From a bacterium (GTDB lineage: Bacteria > Chloroflexota > Limnocylindria > Limnocylindrales > Limnocylindraceae): a stretch of 18,968 bases of DNA. This document shows, piece after piece, positions 7,480 through 15,382 of this stretch. Location of the stretch: positions 1 through 18,968 of the forward strand of contig RGBZ01000005.1 of assembly GCA_009919365.1 (NCBI GenBank), read 5' to 3'. A model generated the notes under the pieces. The model did no database searches. It saw only the letters and a list, made by a program, of their open reading frames with translations, and was not told where the DNA came from. A program made the position numbers and the translations under genes. Position 1 is the stretch's first letter, and each line of letters starts with the position of its first letter.

Positions 7480-9267
7480 GTGCCAGCGCGCTCCTGGCGC
7501 CTAGAGCCGGTCGCATCCCTGCACCCTGCCGCTGAAGGCGAACTCCAGGCCAACCCCGCGATACTGCAGCTCTTGGCTGATCTGTCGATTCCGAAGCACC
7601 TGCACCTTTCGCTGGCAACGCTTCTCCTGAGTCGTGGGATCGCTGACCCAGAGCGGGCGCGACAATTTCTGGATCGAAACGATCGCACCCTGCATGATCC
7701 GCACCTTCTCCCCGATGCGACAGGCCTCATCGCGCGGCTCAAGTCCGCCGGCGCCGAGGGGGAACCTGTCCTCGTCGTTGGCGATTTTGATGCTGACGGC
7801 CTCACTGGAGCGGCGATCATGATCCGAGCCCTCCGCGCAATCGGTGCGATCGCCGAGGGCTACATCCCGCATCGCGATGGCGATGGTCACGGCATTCCAG
7901 AGGGAGCGATCGCCGCCGCACTAGAAGATGGGGTTGAGCTGATCATCGCGGTGGACTGTGGCACCGCCGATCGAGCACGTGTGGCCGAAGCGCTGGAGGC
8001 TGGAATCCTCGTGGGGATCATTGACCACCATGCAGTCCCTCCAGAGCCGGCACGGGCGGCTTGGCTGGTGAATCCGAACCGGCCTGACTCCTCTTACCCG
8101 TTCCCGCATTTGGCAGGGAGCGGACTCGCCTTCAAAATCGCCCAGGGAATCCTGGCCGATCATCCGCAACGTCGCGAGCTTCTTGCAGAACTCTCCGTGC
8201 TCGCCATGGTTGGCGGCATTGCTGACATGGTTCCAGTTGCCGATGAGTTCAGGGTGATCGTGCGCTCCGCGTTGAAGGTCATGAATGGTTCTGGAACCAT
8301 GCCTCTCGGCATCGCCGCGCTCCTTCAAGCGGCTCATGCAGAGCCGCCATATCGCGCCGAAGTTGCCGGGTTCACGATCTCTCCCCGCATCAATGCTGCG
8401 GGGCGGATCGGTGACGCAGCGCCAGCGCTGACACTTCTGACGACCGACGACCCGGCCGAGGCGGCTGAGCTTGCGACGTTGCTGGAGGGGATCAACCTAG
8501 AACGGAAAGAGCTGACGAAGGTCGCCATTGACGAGGCACGAACACTACTTGGGCTCACTGCGGGATCGGTACGCGATGCTTCGCGAGCATTTATGGGCGA
8601 TGGGCTCGTTGCAGTGCGCGGACCATGGTCGGTTGGGCTTCTCGGGCTGATAGCTGGGCGACTCAGTGAGGAGACGGGGCGGCCAGCGCTGGTGGCGCAT
8701 GACGACGGTAGCGGAGTACCACTCCGTGCCTCGGTGCGCGCGCCGAAGGGGTTCGGTGTTGCCTCGGCGCTGCAAGAGGCGAGTGATCTGTTGATTCGCC
8801 ATGGTGGCCACGACGGGGCTGGAGGCTGCTCGTTCGCAGTTGACGCGTGGGAGGATCTCCTCCCGCGGCTCAGTGCAACCTGTTCTGGCCAGGCGAAGGC
8901 ACGTACGCCAGAGCTGACGGTAGACCTCGCAGCACCGATCGGTAGTCGCGCCCCACTCGACCTCGCAGCGCTCGCGGATCACCTGGCTCCGACTGGGATG
9001 GGGAATCCTGAGCCTACCTTCCTTCTACGTGACATCCCGCTCACCGCAGTGCGCCTCGTTGGTGATGGACGCCATGCTCGGTTGAGCCTCTCTCTAGACG
9101 GATCAGCCGTTGAGGCGATGGCATTCGGGCGGCCCGATGCGGATCAGCTCGCGGGACGCTCGATTGATCTGGTGGTGCGAACAGCGCAACGGACGTATCG
9201 TGGAACCGCACGAATTGAGGTTCACGTTGTGGATCTACGTCCATCCGTGCTGGGGGAGAGTGTATGA
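7480..9267 (+). CDS. recJ: RecJ, single-stranded-DNA-specific 5'-3' exonuclease
   Basis: RecJ degrades single-stranded DNA 5' to 3' in recombinational repair, base excision repair and mismatch repair. The 595-residue protein shows DHH-superfamily metal-binding motifs: VGDFDADGLTG (residues ~99-109), the AVDCGT block and the signature IIDHH (~180-184). The SPRINAAGRIGDA motif follows. The DHHA1 substrate-binding domain has RHGGHDGAGG (~443-452), and a C-terminal OB-like region closes the protein. The start is taken as GTG 7480, one base after the secF stop. No Shine-Dalgarno is visible, so translational coupling to secF is likely. The motif is DFDADG rather than the common DYDVDG, which keeps all acidic ligands. 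RecJ is the second DNA-repair function in this window. Confidence 0.95.
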   Translation: MPARSWRLEPVASLHPAAEGELQANPAILQLLADLSIPKHLHLSLATLLLSRGIADPERARQFLDRNDRTLHDPHLLPDATGLIARLKSAGAEGEPVLVVGDFDADGLTGAAIMIRALRAIGAIAEGYIPHRDGDGHGIPEGAIAAALEDGVELIIAVDCGTADRARVAEALEAGILVGIIDHHAVPPEPARAAWLVNPNRPDSSYPFPHLAGSGLAFKIAQGILADHPQRRELLAELSVLAMVGGIADMVPVADEFRVIVRSALKVMNGSGTMPLGIAALLQAAHAEPPYRAEVAGFTISPRINAAGRIGDAAPALTLLTTDDPAEAAELATLLEGINLERKELTKVAIDEARTLLGLTAGSVRDASRAFMGDGLVAVRGPWSVGLLGLIAGRLSEETGRPALVAHDDGSGVPLRASVRAPKGFGVASALQEASDLLIRHGGHDGAGGCSFAVDAWEDLLPRLSATCSGQAKARTPELTVDLAAPIGSRAPLDLAALADHLAPTGMGNPEPTFLLRDIPLTAVRLVGDGRHARLSLSLDGSAVEAMAFGRPDADQLAGRSIDLVVRTAQRTYRGTARIEVHVVDLRPSVLGESV

Positions 9268-10472
9268 GTGAGAAGCGCTCACTGCAGCCACTGCCGCGCA
9301 CGCGCCGAGCTGCACCTCAGCCCTTCCACGGCGCGAAACCTCCGACAAATCGCGATCTGATGAGTCGAGATGGTGTCCAACGTCGATCCCTTAGCCCCGC
9401 GCCGATTGTTGCCGCACTCTTGCTCGTGCTGATCGCCGCAGGGAGCCTCATCGGGTTCTCCCTCAGCACCCCAGCTCCCTCCGGCAATCCCAATAGCGGC
9501 CCTGAAGTGACCGCGGGTGTCACCGTGACCGGCACCATTGCATTCGGGCGTGCTGGTTCAATCTGGAGCGTCAGTGGATCTGGGCTCCGTCGGTTGACCA
9601 CGGCGACCACAGATTCCGACCTTGCCTGGAGCAACGACGGGGTCTGGCTCTATGCCATTCGGCACCGCACAGAGGCTGGCGGCCGCTCCCTTGGCAACGG
9701 AAAAGTACAACGGTATCTGATGACCGTTCCAACCCTGCTACGACTCTCGGCTTATGGCGGCAGCGAAGAGGTGCTCTTTGATGGCCTGATCCTCGGCTCT
9801 CGGCCCGCGCTGAACTGGTCTGGCTTTATGTTTGGCCCAGCGCTGGCGAGTGACGGACGAATTGCTGTTGCTACGGACTACAGAGGGCGTGACACTGGCA
9901 ACGATGTGGTGATTCGCATCATCAGCAGTGATGGCTCCGCAATCTCAACACCGAAGCTTCCCCATATCGCGCCATTCGGTCACCAAGATCCCGCCTGGAG
10001 TCCCGACGGGAAGGCGATCTACTACGTACAGAACGGACTCTCCGAGGGCATCTCTTCATCGCGCATCATTCGATACAACATTGCCAAGAAGAGCACCACT
10101 CGAATCGGCGATAAGGGAATCGTGCAGCCAGCGATCAGCCCTGATGGACGTTGGATCGCGGCAACACGCATCTCGGCGCGAGGTACGGATGTGGTGATCA
10201 TGAACGCGGCAACAGGTGAAGTAGCCCTGGAGATGACGCGCTCGGGCAAGTCGTGGGCCCCAGCCTGGTCTCCGAGCGGTGGGCAGTTGACGTACCTATC
10301 GGCGAACGGCAGTGCGGCGAACCTCAACCTCGCGTCGTTTAGCGTTTCCCCATCCGGTATCCCGAATCCGCCAGTGATCGTGAGCCCCCTGCGAGACCCC
10401 GTCGACCCGAACGTTCGGCCAGCATGGGGGAGCCTGAACACCGCGCCAACAACGGAGAGCCCGTCGCCGTAA
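9264..10472 (+). CDS. Membrane-anchored TolB-like/PD40 beta-propeller protein
   Basis: The 402-residue protein has a basic, Pro-rich cytoplasmic N-terminus of about 45 residues. A single membrane helix follows (residues ~46-67), then a Ser/Pro/Gly-rich linker and an external beta-propeller. Propeller repeats of the PD40/WD40-like type are clear: DLAWSNDGVWLYAI, DPAWSPDGKAIYYV, QPAISPDGRWIAAT and APAWSPSGGQLTYL. The ATG overlaps the recJ stop (ATGA), and GGGGGAGAG upstream can serve as ribosome binding site. The helix has no lipobox Cys, so it is probably a signal anchor. E. coli TolB belongs to the Tol-Pal system, but no tolA, tolQ, tolR or pal is here, so the name tolB is not justified. It probably scaffolds or senses something at the cell surface; the partner is unknown. 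Confidence 0.85.
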   Translation: MSEKRSLQPLPRTRRAAPQPFHGAKPPTNRDLMSRDGVQRRSLSPAPIVAALLLVLIAAGSLIGFSLSTPAPSGNPNSGPEVTAGVTVTGTIAFGRAGSIWSVSGSGLRRLTTATTDSDLAWSNDGVWLYAIRHRTEAGGRSLGNGKVQRYLMTVPTLLRLSAYGGSEEVLFDGLILGSRPALNWSGFMFGPALASDGRIAVATDYRGRDTGNDVVIRIISSDGSAISTPKLPHIAPFGHQDPAWSPDGKAIYYVQNGLSEGISSSRIIRYNIAKKSTTRIGDKGIVQPAISPDGRWIAATRISARGTDVVIMNAATGEVALEMTRSGKSWAPAWSPSGGQLTYLSANGSAANLNLASFSVSPSGIPNPPVIVSPLRDPVDPNVRPAWGSLNTAPTTESPSP

Positions 10473-10574
10473 CGGCGCCGAGCGGCCAGCGAGGGTAGCC
10501 CTGGCTCACCTGGAGCATCTCCCCTCGCTATACTCGCACCCTAAGGGCGCCAGCCCGCAACGAGGAGGTTTCTG
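10473..10574 (+). promoter_or_regulatory. Intergenic region with predicted tatA promoter
   Basis: This is the longest gap in the window. TATACT at 10529-10534 is a good -10 hexamer (5 of 6 to TATAAT). A start near 10541 would leave a ~34-nt leader ending in the tatA ribosome binding site. No convincing -35 is present 16-18 bp upstream. Just after the preceding stop, a weak bulged stem-loop (CCA/GGG at 10486-10495 pairing with CCCTGG at 10499-10504) has no T tract, so I do not call a terminator. Confidence 0.5.
10562..10568 (+). promoter_or_regulatory. Strong Shine-Dalgarno of tatA
   Basis: GAGGAGG, continuing into GT, lies 6 nt before the ATG at 10575. It is one of the few near-perfect ribosome binding sites in the window; the only comparable one precedes secG. 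Both stand at the head of a transcript after a real gap, whereas genes inside overlapping runs mostly lack one. Confidence 0.8.
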
Positions 10575-10790
10575 ATGCCAAACGTCGGACCATTCGAGCT
10601 GATTCTGATCCTCGCCGTCGTCCTCTTGGTCTTTGGGCCAGGGAAGCTTCCAGAGATCGGAAAGGCCGTGGGTAATTCGTTCCGTGAGTTCAAGGATGCA
10701 ACCTCTGGAACCTCATCGGCGCCGGCAAAGCCGCGTGCTAAGAGGGCGACAAAGCGCGCCGCAGCGCCGCGTTCGAAGCGAAAGGCGTAA
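10575..10790 (+). CDS. tatA: TatA/E-family twin-arginine translocase subunit
   Basis: TatA oligomerises around TatC to let folded proteins with twin-arginine signals cross the membrane. The 71-residue protein has the family layout. A short N-terminus (MPNVGPFE) leads into one membrane helix (residues ~7-20) and the hinge [10 protein letters not shown]. An amphipathic helix follows ([14 protein letters not shown]), and the tail is strongly basic ([20 protein letters not shown]). The FGPGKLPE motif is diagnostic for TatA/B. No separate tatB is present, so this is likely a minimal TatA-TatC system, unless another copy exists elsewhere. tatC starts 18 nt downstream. Confidence 0.93.
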   Translation: MPNVGPFELILILAVVLLVFGPGKLPEIGKAVGNSFREFKDATSGTSSAPAKPRAKRATKRAAAPRSKRKA

Positions 10791-10808
10791 CGTCGGTTCG
10801 AGCCGATC

Positions 10809-11525
10809 ATGTCCCAGACCCGCGAGATCATCGACGCACCGGCGCCGCTCGTCCATCATCTTCAGGAGCTGCGCCGCCGTGTCGGCATCGCCCTTGCCGC
10901 AGTCATTGTGGGTAGCATCATCACCTTCGCTTGGTGTGACCCTCTGATTGCGATCTTGCGCGCCCCACTCGGTGATACACCACTCTTTTTCGTTGGCGTT
11001 GGTGACGCGTTTGGCATCCGAATGCAACTCAGCCTCATTGGTGGTGTCGCGTTGGCAATGCCGATTTGGCTCTGGCAGGCGTGGGCCTTTATACGACCAG
11101 GCCTAACGGATTCGGAACGTCGGGCAGCGCGGCCATGGGTTCCACTGGCGCTCCTCCTCTTTATCGTTGGTGTTGCGGTGGCCTGGGTGGTGCTGCCGTT
11201 TGCGGTCAGCTTCCTCCTCTCTTTTGCGACTGACGATCTCACGCCTCTCATCGCTGCTGACCGCTACTTCGGCTTTGTCGGCTCACTGATGTTGGTCTTT
11301 GGGTTGGCGACGGAGTATCCCATCCTCCTGGTTCTCCTTTCGCGTGTCGGAGTTGTCTCCTCCAACAAGCTTCGCCGCTGGCGCCGCAACGCTCTCGTGC
11401 TCGCGGTTGTGGTTGGCGCATTCGCTACGCCAGGAACAGACCTTGTTAGCCCGATCGTTCTCGCAGTCGTGCTCTACATCCTGTATGAGCTCTCCATCTG
11501 GCTGGTTCGGGCGGGGGGGCGCTGA
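10809..11525 (+). CDS. tatC: TatC, twin-arginine translocase core subunit
   Basis: TatC binds the twin-arginine signal peptide and organises the translocase. The 238-residue protein opens with the conserved HLQELRRRV before the first membrane helix. It has six predicted membrane helices. Family landmarks are PIWLWQAWAFIRPGL (around residues 85-100), the conserved acidic residue in FGLATEYPILL (~160-170) and GAFATPGTDLVSPI near 205-218, which corresponds to the usual TPP(D) segment before helix 5. Length is normal. The gene follows tatA by 18 nt and ends 2 nt before rapZ. Transcription therefore probably runs from the tatA promoter into the rapZ-yvcK-whiA block. Confidence 0.95.
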   Translation: MSQTREIIDAPAPLVHHLQELRRRVGIALAAVIVGSIITFAWCDPLIAILRAPLGDTPLFFVGVGDAFGIRMQLSLIGGVALAMPIWLWQAWAFIRPGLTDSERRAARPWVPLALLLFIVGVAVAWVVLPFAVSFLLSFATDDLTPLIAADRYFGFVGSLMLVFGLATEYPILLVLLSRVGVVSSNKLRRWRRNALVLAVVVGAFATPGTDLVSPIVLAVVLYILYELSIWLVRAGGR

Positions 11526-11527
11526 TC

Positions 11528-12415
11528 GTGACATTGGCCGCCCGACACAAGATTGTGCTGCTCACGGGCCTCTCGGGTGCTGGGAAGAGCACGGCAACGA
11601 AATCGCTGGAGGACGTCGGATTCCGTACGATCGATAATCTGCCTAATGATCTGATTCCCGCACTTCTCGAGAAGATTCAGCTTCAGCCTGAGCGCTTCGC
11701 TCGACTCTGCCTGGTGATCGATGCGCGCGACGGGGATCCGCGGGCAGCGATCGAGGCGGTGCGAGAGGCAAGTGCAGGGATTGGCCTTGAGAGTCGCGTG
11801 ATCTACCTCGATGCACGTGACGATGTGCTGATTCGGCGATTCAGTGAGACGCGACACCGTCACCCCCTCGGAGGGCCGACCGATGCGCCACTTGACGTCG
11901 CCGGCGCCATTCGGGCAGAACGCGACTTGCTTAGTGCGTCACGTGAGGTTGCCGATGCCGTGATTGACTCGAGCGATCTTTCGTCGCGTGAGCTGCGGGA
12001 TCGGTTGGTCCAGGAGGTGCTTGAAGGCGACGCCTCTATCTCCGTGCACTTGACCAGCTTCGGCTACAAACACGGAATCCCGCTCGATTCTGATCTCCTT
12101 TTCGACGTGCGATCGGCAGCGAATCCTCACTGGATTCCAGAGCTGCGACCGAAGGACGGTCGGGACCAAGAGGTTGCTACCTATGTCTTGCAGGACCCGA
12201 TCGGAGCGTCAATTGAGGCCGCAATAGCTGCGTTCGTTTTTTTGACGCTAGACACCTACCTGGGAGATGGCCGAGGTCGCCTGAGCATCGCGATCGGCTG
12301 CACGGGTGGCCGCCATCGTTCCGTGGCTATCAGTGAGTCCTTGGCTGGGAAGCTGCGATTGAAGGTTGGAGCACCGTTAGTCCATCTTCACCACCGTGAC
12401 GTGGAGAAGATGTAA
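11528..12415 (+). CDS. rapZ: RapZ/YvcJ-family P-loop nucleotide-binding protein
   Basis: In E. coli, RapZ is an RNA adaptor controlling glucosamine-6-phosphate synthase. In Gram-positive lineages the homologue YvcJ is a GTP/ATP-binding protein of less clear role. The 295-residue protein has an N-terminal Walker A (GLSGAGKS, residues 14-21), the adjacent TIDNLP motif, and the RRFSETRHRHPL block (~100-111). The C-terminal domain has SFGYKHGIP, the FDVRSAANPHWIPELR block and the signature AIGCTGGRHRSVAISE (~258-273). The start is GTG 11528, 2 nt after tatC, with GGGGGG just upstream as a weak ribosome binding site. The rapZ-yvcK-whiA order is conserved in many Gram-positive-type genomes. Which RNA or metabolite it senses here is unknown. 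Confidence 0.94.
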   Translation: MTLAARHKIVLLTGLSGAGKSTATKSLEDVGFRTIDNLPNDLIPALLEKIQLQPERFARLCLVIDARDGDPRAAIEAVREASAGIGLESRVIYLDARDDVLIRRFSETRHRHPLGGPTDAPLDVAGAIRAERDLLSASREVADAVIDSSDLSSRELRDRLVQEVLEGDASISVHLTSFGYKHGIPLDSDLLFDVRSAANPHWIPELRPKDGRDQEVATYVLQDPIGASIEAAIAAFVFLTLDTYLGDGRGRLSIAIGCTGGRHRSVAISESLAGKLRLKVGAPLVHLHHRDVEKM

Positions 12416-12418
12416 GCG

Positions 12419-13717
12419 GTGAATCGAATCGGCTGGCTGAAGCCTGGTCTCGGGGTTAAGCGGTGGCTGCTCTTGGCGTTTGTTGGTGCGGCGACGATCG
12501 CTCTGGGTGCCCTTAGTGGGATCCGCGCCCTCGCGACAGGGGCCGTGCTTCCAGATCCGCTGGTGCAGATCGCGGAGGTGGTTGCTCTGCGCGATCTCGA
12601 TCCGATGGTTCGTGCTGGGGCCGCCGCTATAGCCGGCCTGCTTCTGGTGGCGATTGGGCTCGGCGGTCTCGCTCGCGCTGCGATCTTGCCGTATCGGACC
12701 GACCGCGCCGGGATGTCGCTCCTCGAACTGCTAGAGCGCCGCCGAAGGCTTGCCCGAGGTAGACGGGTGGTGGTGCTCGGCGGTGGCACTGGACTTGGAA
12801 CCGTGCTCCGTGGCTTGAAGCTTGAAACCGCGCACCTCACGGCGATCGTGTCAATGGCGGACGATGGTGGCTCCTCTGGAGTGCTTCGCGAGCAACTCGG
12901 CATACCACCGGTTGGCGACTTACGGAACTGCCTTGTCGCTCTTTCGGACGCGGAGTCCACAGCGGCGGACCTTCTGCGCTTCCGACTGCCAGCTGAGCCT
13001 GGCGCACCACGTGGGCACGCGATCGGCAACCTTTTGCTTGCGGCTGCGATCCACCAGGAGGGGGGAGACCTCGAGCGTGGAGTAGCGCGGGTGCATCGCA
13101 TCCTCAATGTTCGGGGAGAGGTAATCCCTGGAACCATGGTGGCCCTTGAACTGAACGGCACCACGTCGAGTGGCGCAACGGTCCACGGCCAGGCTCAGCT
13201 TGCGCGCACACGCGGCATCGAGCGCATCCGCATTGCACCTGAGGGGGCGCGGGCCACCCCGTCCGCGATCTCGGCGATTCAGCAGGCTGACTTGATCGTC
13301 CTTGGGCCAGGCTCGCTCTACACCAGCGTCATCCCGCATCTGCTTGTCCCGGAAATCTTCGCTGCCTTAACGTCGCGACGTGCACCGCTCGTTTGGGTGG
13401 CGAACGTTGACGAGCAGGAGGGTGAGACAGAAGGGATGGATCTTGATGCCCACCTCGCAGCGCTTGAAGCGCATGGCGCGTCGGGTCTCATCGACGGTAT
13501 CCTCGCCACCTCAGTGAACTCGCGACGAGTAGGGGCGGTCGGGGGCGTGCCGATTGCACCGACGCTGCACCACTCCACGGATGCTGAGGGTCGCAAGCGC
13601 CCGCCACTCTTCGTTCGCGATGTTGCGTCCAGACGAACTCCACATCTCCATGAGCCGAGCCTCCTCTCTCGCGCACTCCTACGCCTCCCAGTGCGCGAGC
13701 CCCGACGCCCACGATGA
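12419..13717 (+). CDS. yvcK: YvcK-family gluconeogenesis factor with N-terminal membrane helices
   Basis: YvcK-type proteins bind UDP-sugars (UDP-GlcNAc in Bacillus and Listeria) and link carbon supply with cell-wall synthesis. The conserved domain begins near residue 116 with RVVVLGGGTGLG (GGGTG at 121-125). It continues with VSMADDGGSSG (144-154), PVGDLRNCLVAL (164-175), GHAIGNLLLAA (~200-210) and LGPGSLYTSVIPHLLV (~294-309). The first ~110 residues are an extension absent from the Bacillus protein. They hold two hydrophobic helices (about 15-35 and 66-90) followed by a basic linker (LERRRRLARGRR), so the enzyme-like domain is probably tethered on the cytoplasmic face of the membrane. The start is GTG 12419, 3 nt after rapZ. 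The end overlaps whiA by an ATGA junction. Confidence 0.93.
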   Translation: MNRIGWLKPGLGVKRWLLLAFVGAATIALGALSGIRALATGAVLPDPLVQIAEVVALRDLDPMVRAGAAAIAGLLLVAIGLGGLARAAILPYRTDRAGMSLLELLERRRRLARGRRVVVLGGGTGLGTVLRGLKLETAHLTAIVSMADDGGSSGVLREQLGIPPVGDLRNCLVALSDAESTAADLLRFRLPAEPGAPRGHAIGNLLLAAAIHQEGGDLERGVARVHRILNVRGEVIPGTMVALELNGTTSSGATVHGQAQLARTRGIERIRIAPEGARATPSAISAIQQADLIVLGPGSLYTSVIPHLLVPEIFAALTSRRAPLVWVANVDEQEGETEGMDLDAHLAALEAHGASGLIDGILATSVNSRRVGAVGGVPIAPTLHHSTDAEGRKRPPLFVRDVASRRTPHLHEPSLLSRALLRLPVREPRRPR

Positions 13718-14553
13718 GTCGGGGGGAGGCGGACCTCGTTGCCGCAATTCGTCACGAGCTAGCGGCAATCCGACCGGCACGCACCTGCTGCATCGAGGCC
13801 GAGCTCGCCGCACTTGCCGATTCTGGTCGTCGTGTCGACGTCGCTTTGGCGCGCGCGGTGCATGAACTGAGCACGGAGCTGTCTCAGCGCGGTGCGGCTA
13901 GAGTTTGGGAGGGTGCGCCGAGAAGTCAAGCAGAGGGTTGCGCCGCTGAGCTGGCTACTGCCCGCTCGGCGCAGCATTGCCGCATGGCATTTTTACGAGG
14001 TCGACTCCTTGCCCGAGGATCGCTATCTCTCGCCTCCGGGAGTGTGCACCTCGAGATCAATGTCTCATCTGAAGAGGCAGCGCATCTCGCCCGGCTGGCT
14101 GAGCGAGACCGGCTCGGCGGACACCGGCGCGAACGGCGGGGGAAGGGCCTGTTGGTTTGGAAGGGTCGCGACGCACTGATTGACCTGTTACGGCGACTGG
14201 GGGCAACGGCTGCCGTCGCTGAGTTGGAGGCCCGTGGCGTCGGCCGCGAGGTTCGCGGGAACCTGAATCGCAGTGTCAATGCCGAAACTGCAAACCTCAC
14301 CCGTGCAGTGCATGCTGGGATGCGTCAAGCGCGATCCTGCAAGGCGGCGCTGCAGGAGGATCTCCTGCAGACAGGTGGAGTGCACGAACGGGTCGCCCGT
14401 GTACGTATGGGAGCACCAGACGCCACCCTCGGTGCACTGGCCGCGGAGCTTGATCTGGCCCGCTCCACGGTGCAGCGGGCACTGGCCGAGATTGAGCGTC
14501 GTGTCAGCGTGGCGCAGGCGGGAGATCACTCAGCAGGGCAACCTCTGCAATGA
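13714..14553 (+). CDS. whiA: WhiA-family DNA-binding protein
   Basis: WhiA proteins have a degenerate LAGLIDADG homing-endonuclease fold joined to a helix-turn-helix. They act as transcription regulators of sporulation or division in actinobacteria and influence chromosome segregation in Bacillus. The 279-residue protein keeps the N-terminal TCCIEAELAAL, the core block HCRMAFLRGRLLARGSLSL (~89-107) with SVHLEI, and RDALIDLLRRLGA. The most conserved segment, NRSVNAETANLTRAVHAGMRQ, is near 185-205. The C-terminal helix-turn-helix is seen in LAAELDLARSTVQRALAEIE. It is somewhat short for the family (usually ~310-330) and the region between residues 35 and 85 is poorly conserved. The start ATG overlaps the yvcK stop. 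Regulatory targets cannot be inferred here. Confidence 0.9.
   Translation: MSRGEADLVAAIRHELAAIRPARTCCIEAELAALADSGRRVDVALARAVHELSTELSQRGAARVWEGAPRSQAEGCAAELATARSAQHCRMAFLRGRLLARGSLSLASGSVHLEINVSSEEAAHLARLAERDRLGGHRRERRGKGLLVWKGRDALIDLLRRLGATAAVAELEARGVGREVRGNLNRSVNAETANLTRAVHAGMRQARSCKAALQEDLLQTGGVHERVARVRMGAPDATLGALAAELDLARSTVQRALAEIERRVSVAQAGDHSAGQPLQ
14350..14370. repeat. Perfect 9-bp inverted repeat inside whiA
   Basis: Arms CTGCAGGAG (14350-14358) and CTCCTGCAG (14362-14370) are exact reverse complements separated by GAT, each with a PstI-type CTGCAG core. In the RNA this would form a very stable hairpin with a 3-nt loop. It lies within codons for LQEDLLQ of WhiA, so the symmetry may be a by-product of coding. 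No T tract follows, so it is not a standard terminator. Confidence 0.6.
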
Positions 14554-14560
14554 TTCACGC

Positions 14561-15382
14561 ATGAGCAGTCGTCCGATCACGATCATTGCGAACTGGAAGG
14601 CGAACCTTCCGCCGAGCGAAGAGGTTGCTCTGGCCCGGGCGATAGCCGAAGCGGCAGGGGGCGCACTCCAGGGGACTGAGCCTTTGTCACGCCCTCGCAT
14701 CCTCCTTGCACCGAGTGCGCTCGGTCTCGTACCTGTCGCCTCACTTCTCCAGCGGGAGTATCCCCAGGCTGGAATCGAAGTTGCGGCTCAAGACGCTTCA
14801 CGTCATAGCGCGGGAGCGTTCACGGGTGAGATCCCCGCTGATCACTTGGCCGGTATCGTCCCTGCCGTCATCGTGGGCCACTCGGAACGACGCCGCGGCT
14901 ACGGGGAGAGTGATGAGGTGGTCGGCACAAAGCTCGCCCGAGTTGTGGCGGCGGGGTTGGCACCAGTCCTCTGCCTTGGTGATGATCTTCCGAAGGCGGA
15001 GACCTCAGCGCGTGTCGAATACGTCCATGCCCAATGTGCGGCATCGTTCGCAGCGGCCGAACGCGCCGGCTGTAGCGTGGTGGATCTCTACGCCGCGGGT
15101 CTAGTGATTGCCTATGAGCCTGTCTGGGCCATTGGTACGGGCACTCCCGCCTCGGCTGAGGTAGCGGACGCGATCGCAACTGGACTGCGCCGCGCGCTGC
15201 ATCGAGAAGAGCTCCCAGTGCTATATGGTGGCTCCGTTGATGCCCCTTCGGCCGCAACATGGTTCGGCACGCCGTCTGCGCGCACCAGCATCGATGGGCT
15301 CCTCGTCGGTGGGGCCTCCCTGCACGCCGATCACTTCGTTGCCATCGTGCGTGCCGCGCTGGCCGTCTCGGACGTTCAGTAA
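14561..15382 (+). CDS. tpiA: Triosephosphate isomerase
   Basis: TpiA interconverts dihydroxyacetone phosphate and glyceraldehyde-3-phosphate in glycolysis and gluconeogenesis. The 273-residue (beta/alpha)8 barrel keeps its catalytic set: N11 and K13 in IIANWKAN, H107 in IVGHSERR, and E186 in the AYEPVWAIGTG block that leads into the flexible lid. It also has the AGAFTGE segment and the phosphate-gripping YGGSV and LLVGGASL loops. The start is ATG 14561, which gives the normal N-terminus; a longer upstream frame overlaps whiA and is not needed. The gap from whiA is 7 nt with no Shine-Dalgarno. It overlaps gpmI by one base (TAATG). The usual partners gap and pgk are absent from this window. Confidence 0.97.
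   Translation: MSSRPITIIANWKANLPPSEEVALARAIAEAAGGALQGTEPLSRPRILLAPSALGLVPVASLLQREYPQAGIEVAAQDASRHSAGAFTGEIPADHLAGIVPAVIVGHSERRRGYGESDEVVGTKLARVVAAGLAPVLCLGDDLPKAETSARVEYVHAQCAASFAAAERAGCSVVDLYAAGLVIAYEPVWAIGTGTPASAEVADAIATGLRRALHREELPVLYGGSVDAPSAATWFGTPSARTSIDGLLVGGASLHADHFVAIVRAALAVSDVQ

Noticed and set aside
10480..10510. Possible intrinsic terminator after the propeller gene.
   Set aside because: The stem is short and bulged and has no T-rich tail, so it does not meet the criteria.
12236..12243. Run of seven T bases inside rapZ, considered as a slippery frameshift site.
   Set aside because: RapZ homology continues in the same frame on both sides, and no alternative product or downstream structure is evident.
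14273..14560. N-terminal extension of the tpiA frame overlapping whiA.
   Set aside because: The extension is the out-of-frame reading of whiA. The ATG at 14561 gives the normal TpiA N-terminus starting just before the IIANWKAN motif.
15259..15381. N-terminal extension of the gpmI frame overlapping the end of tpiA.
   Set aside because: It is rich in Arg/His/Trp and unlike the GpmI N-terminus. The ATG at 15382 yields the standard start right before VIIDGFG.
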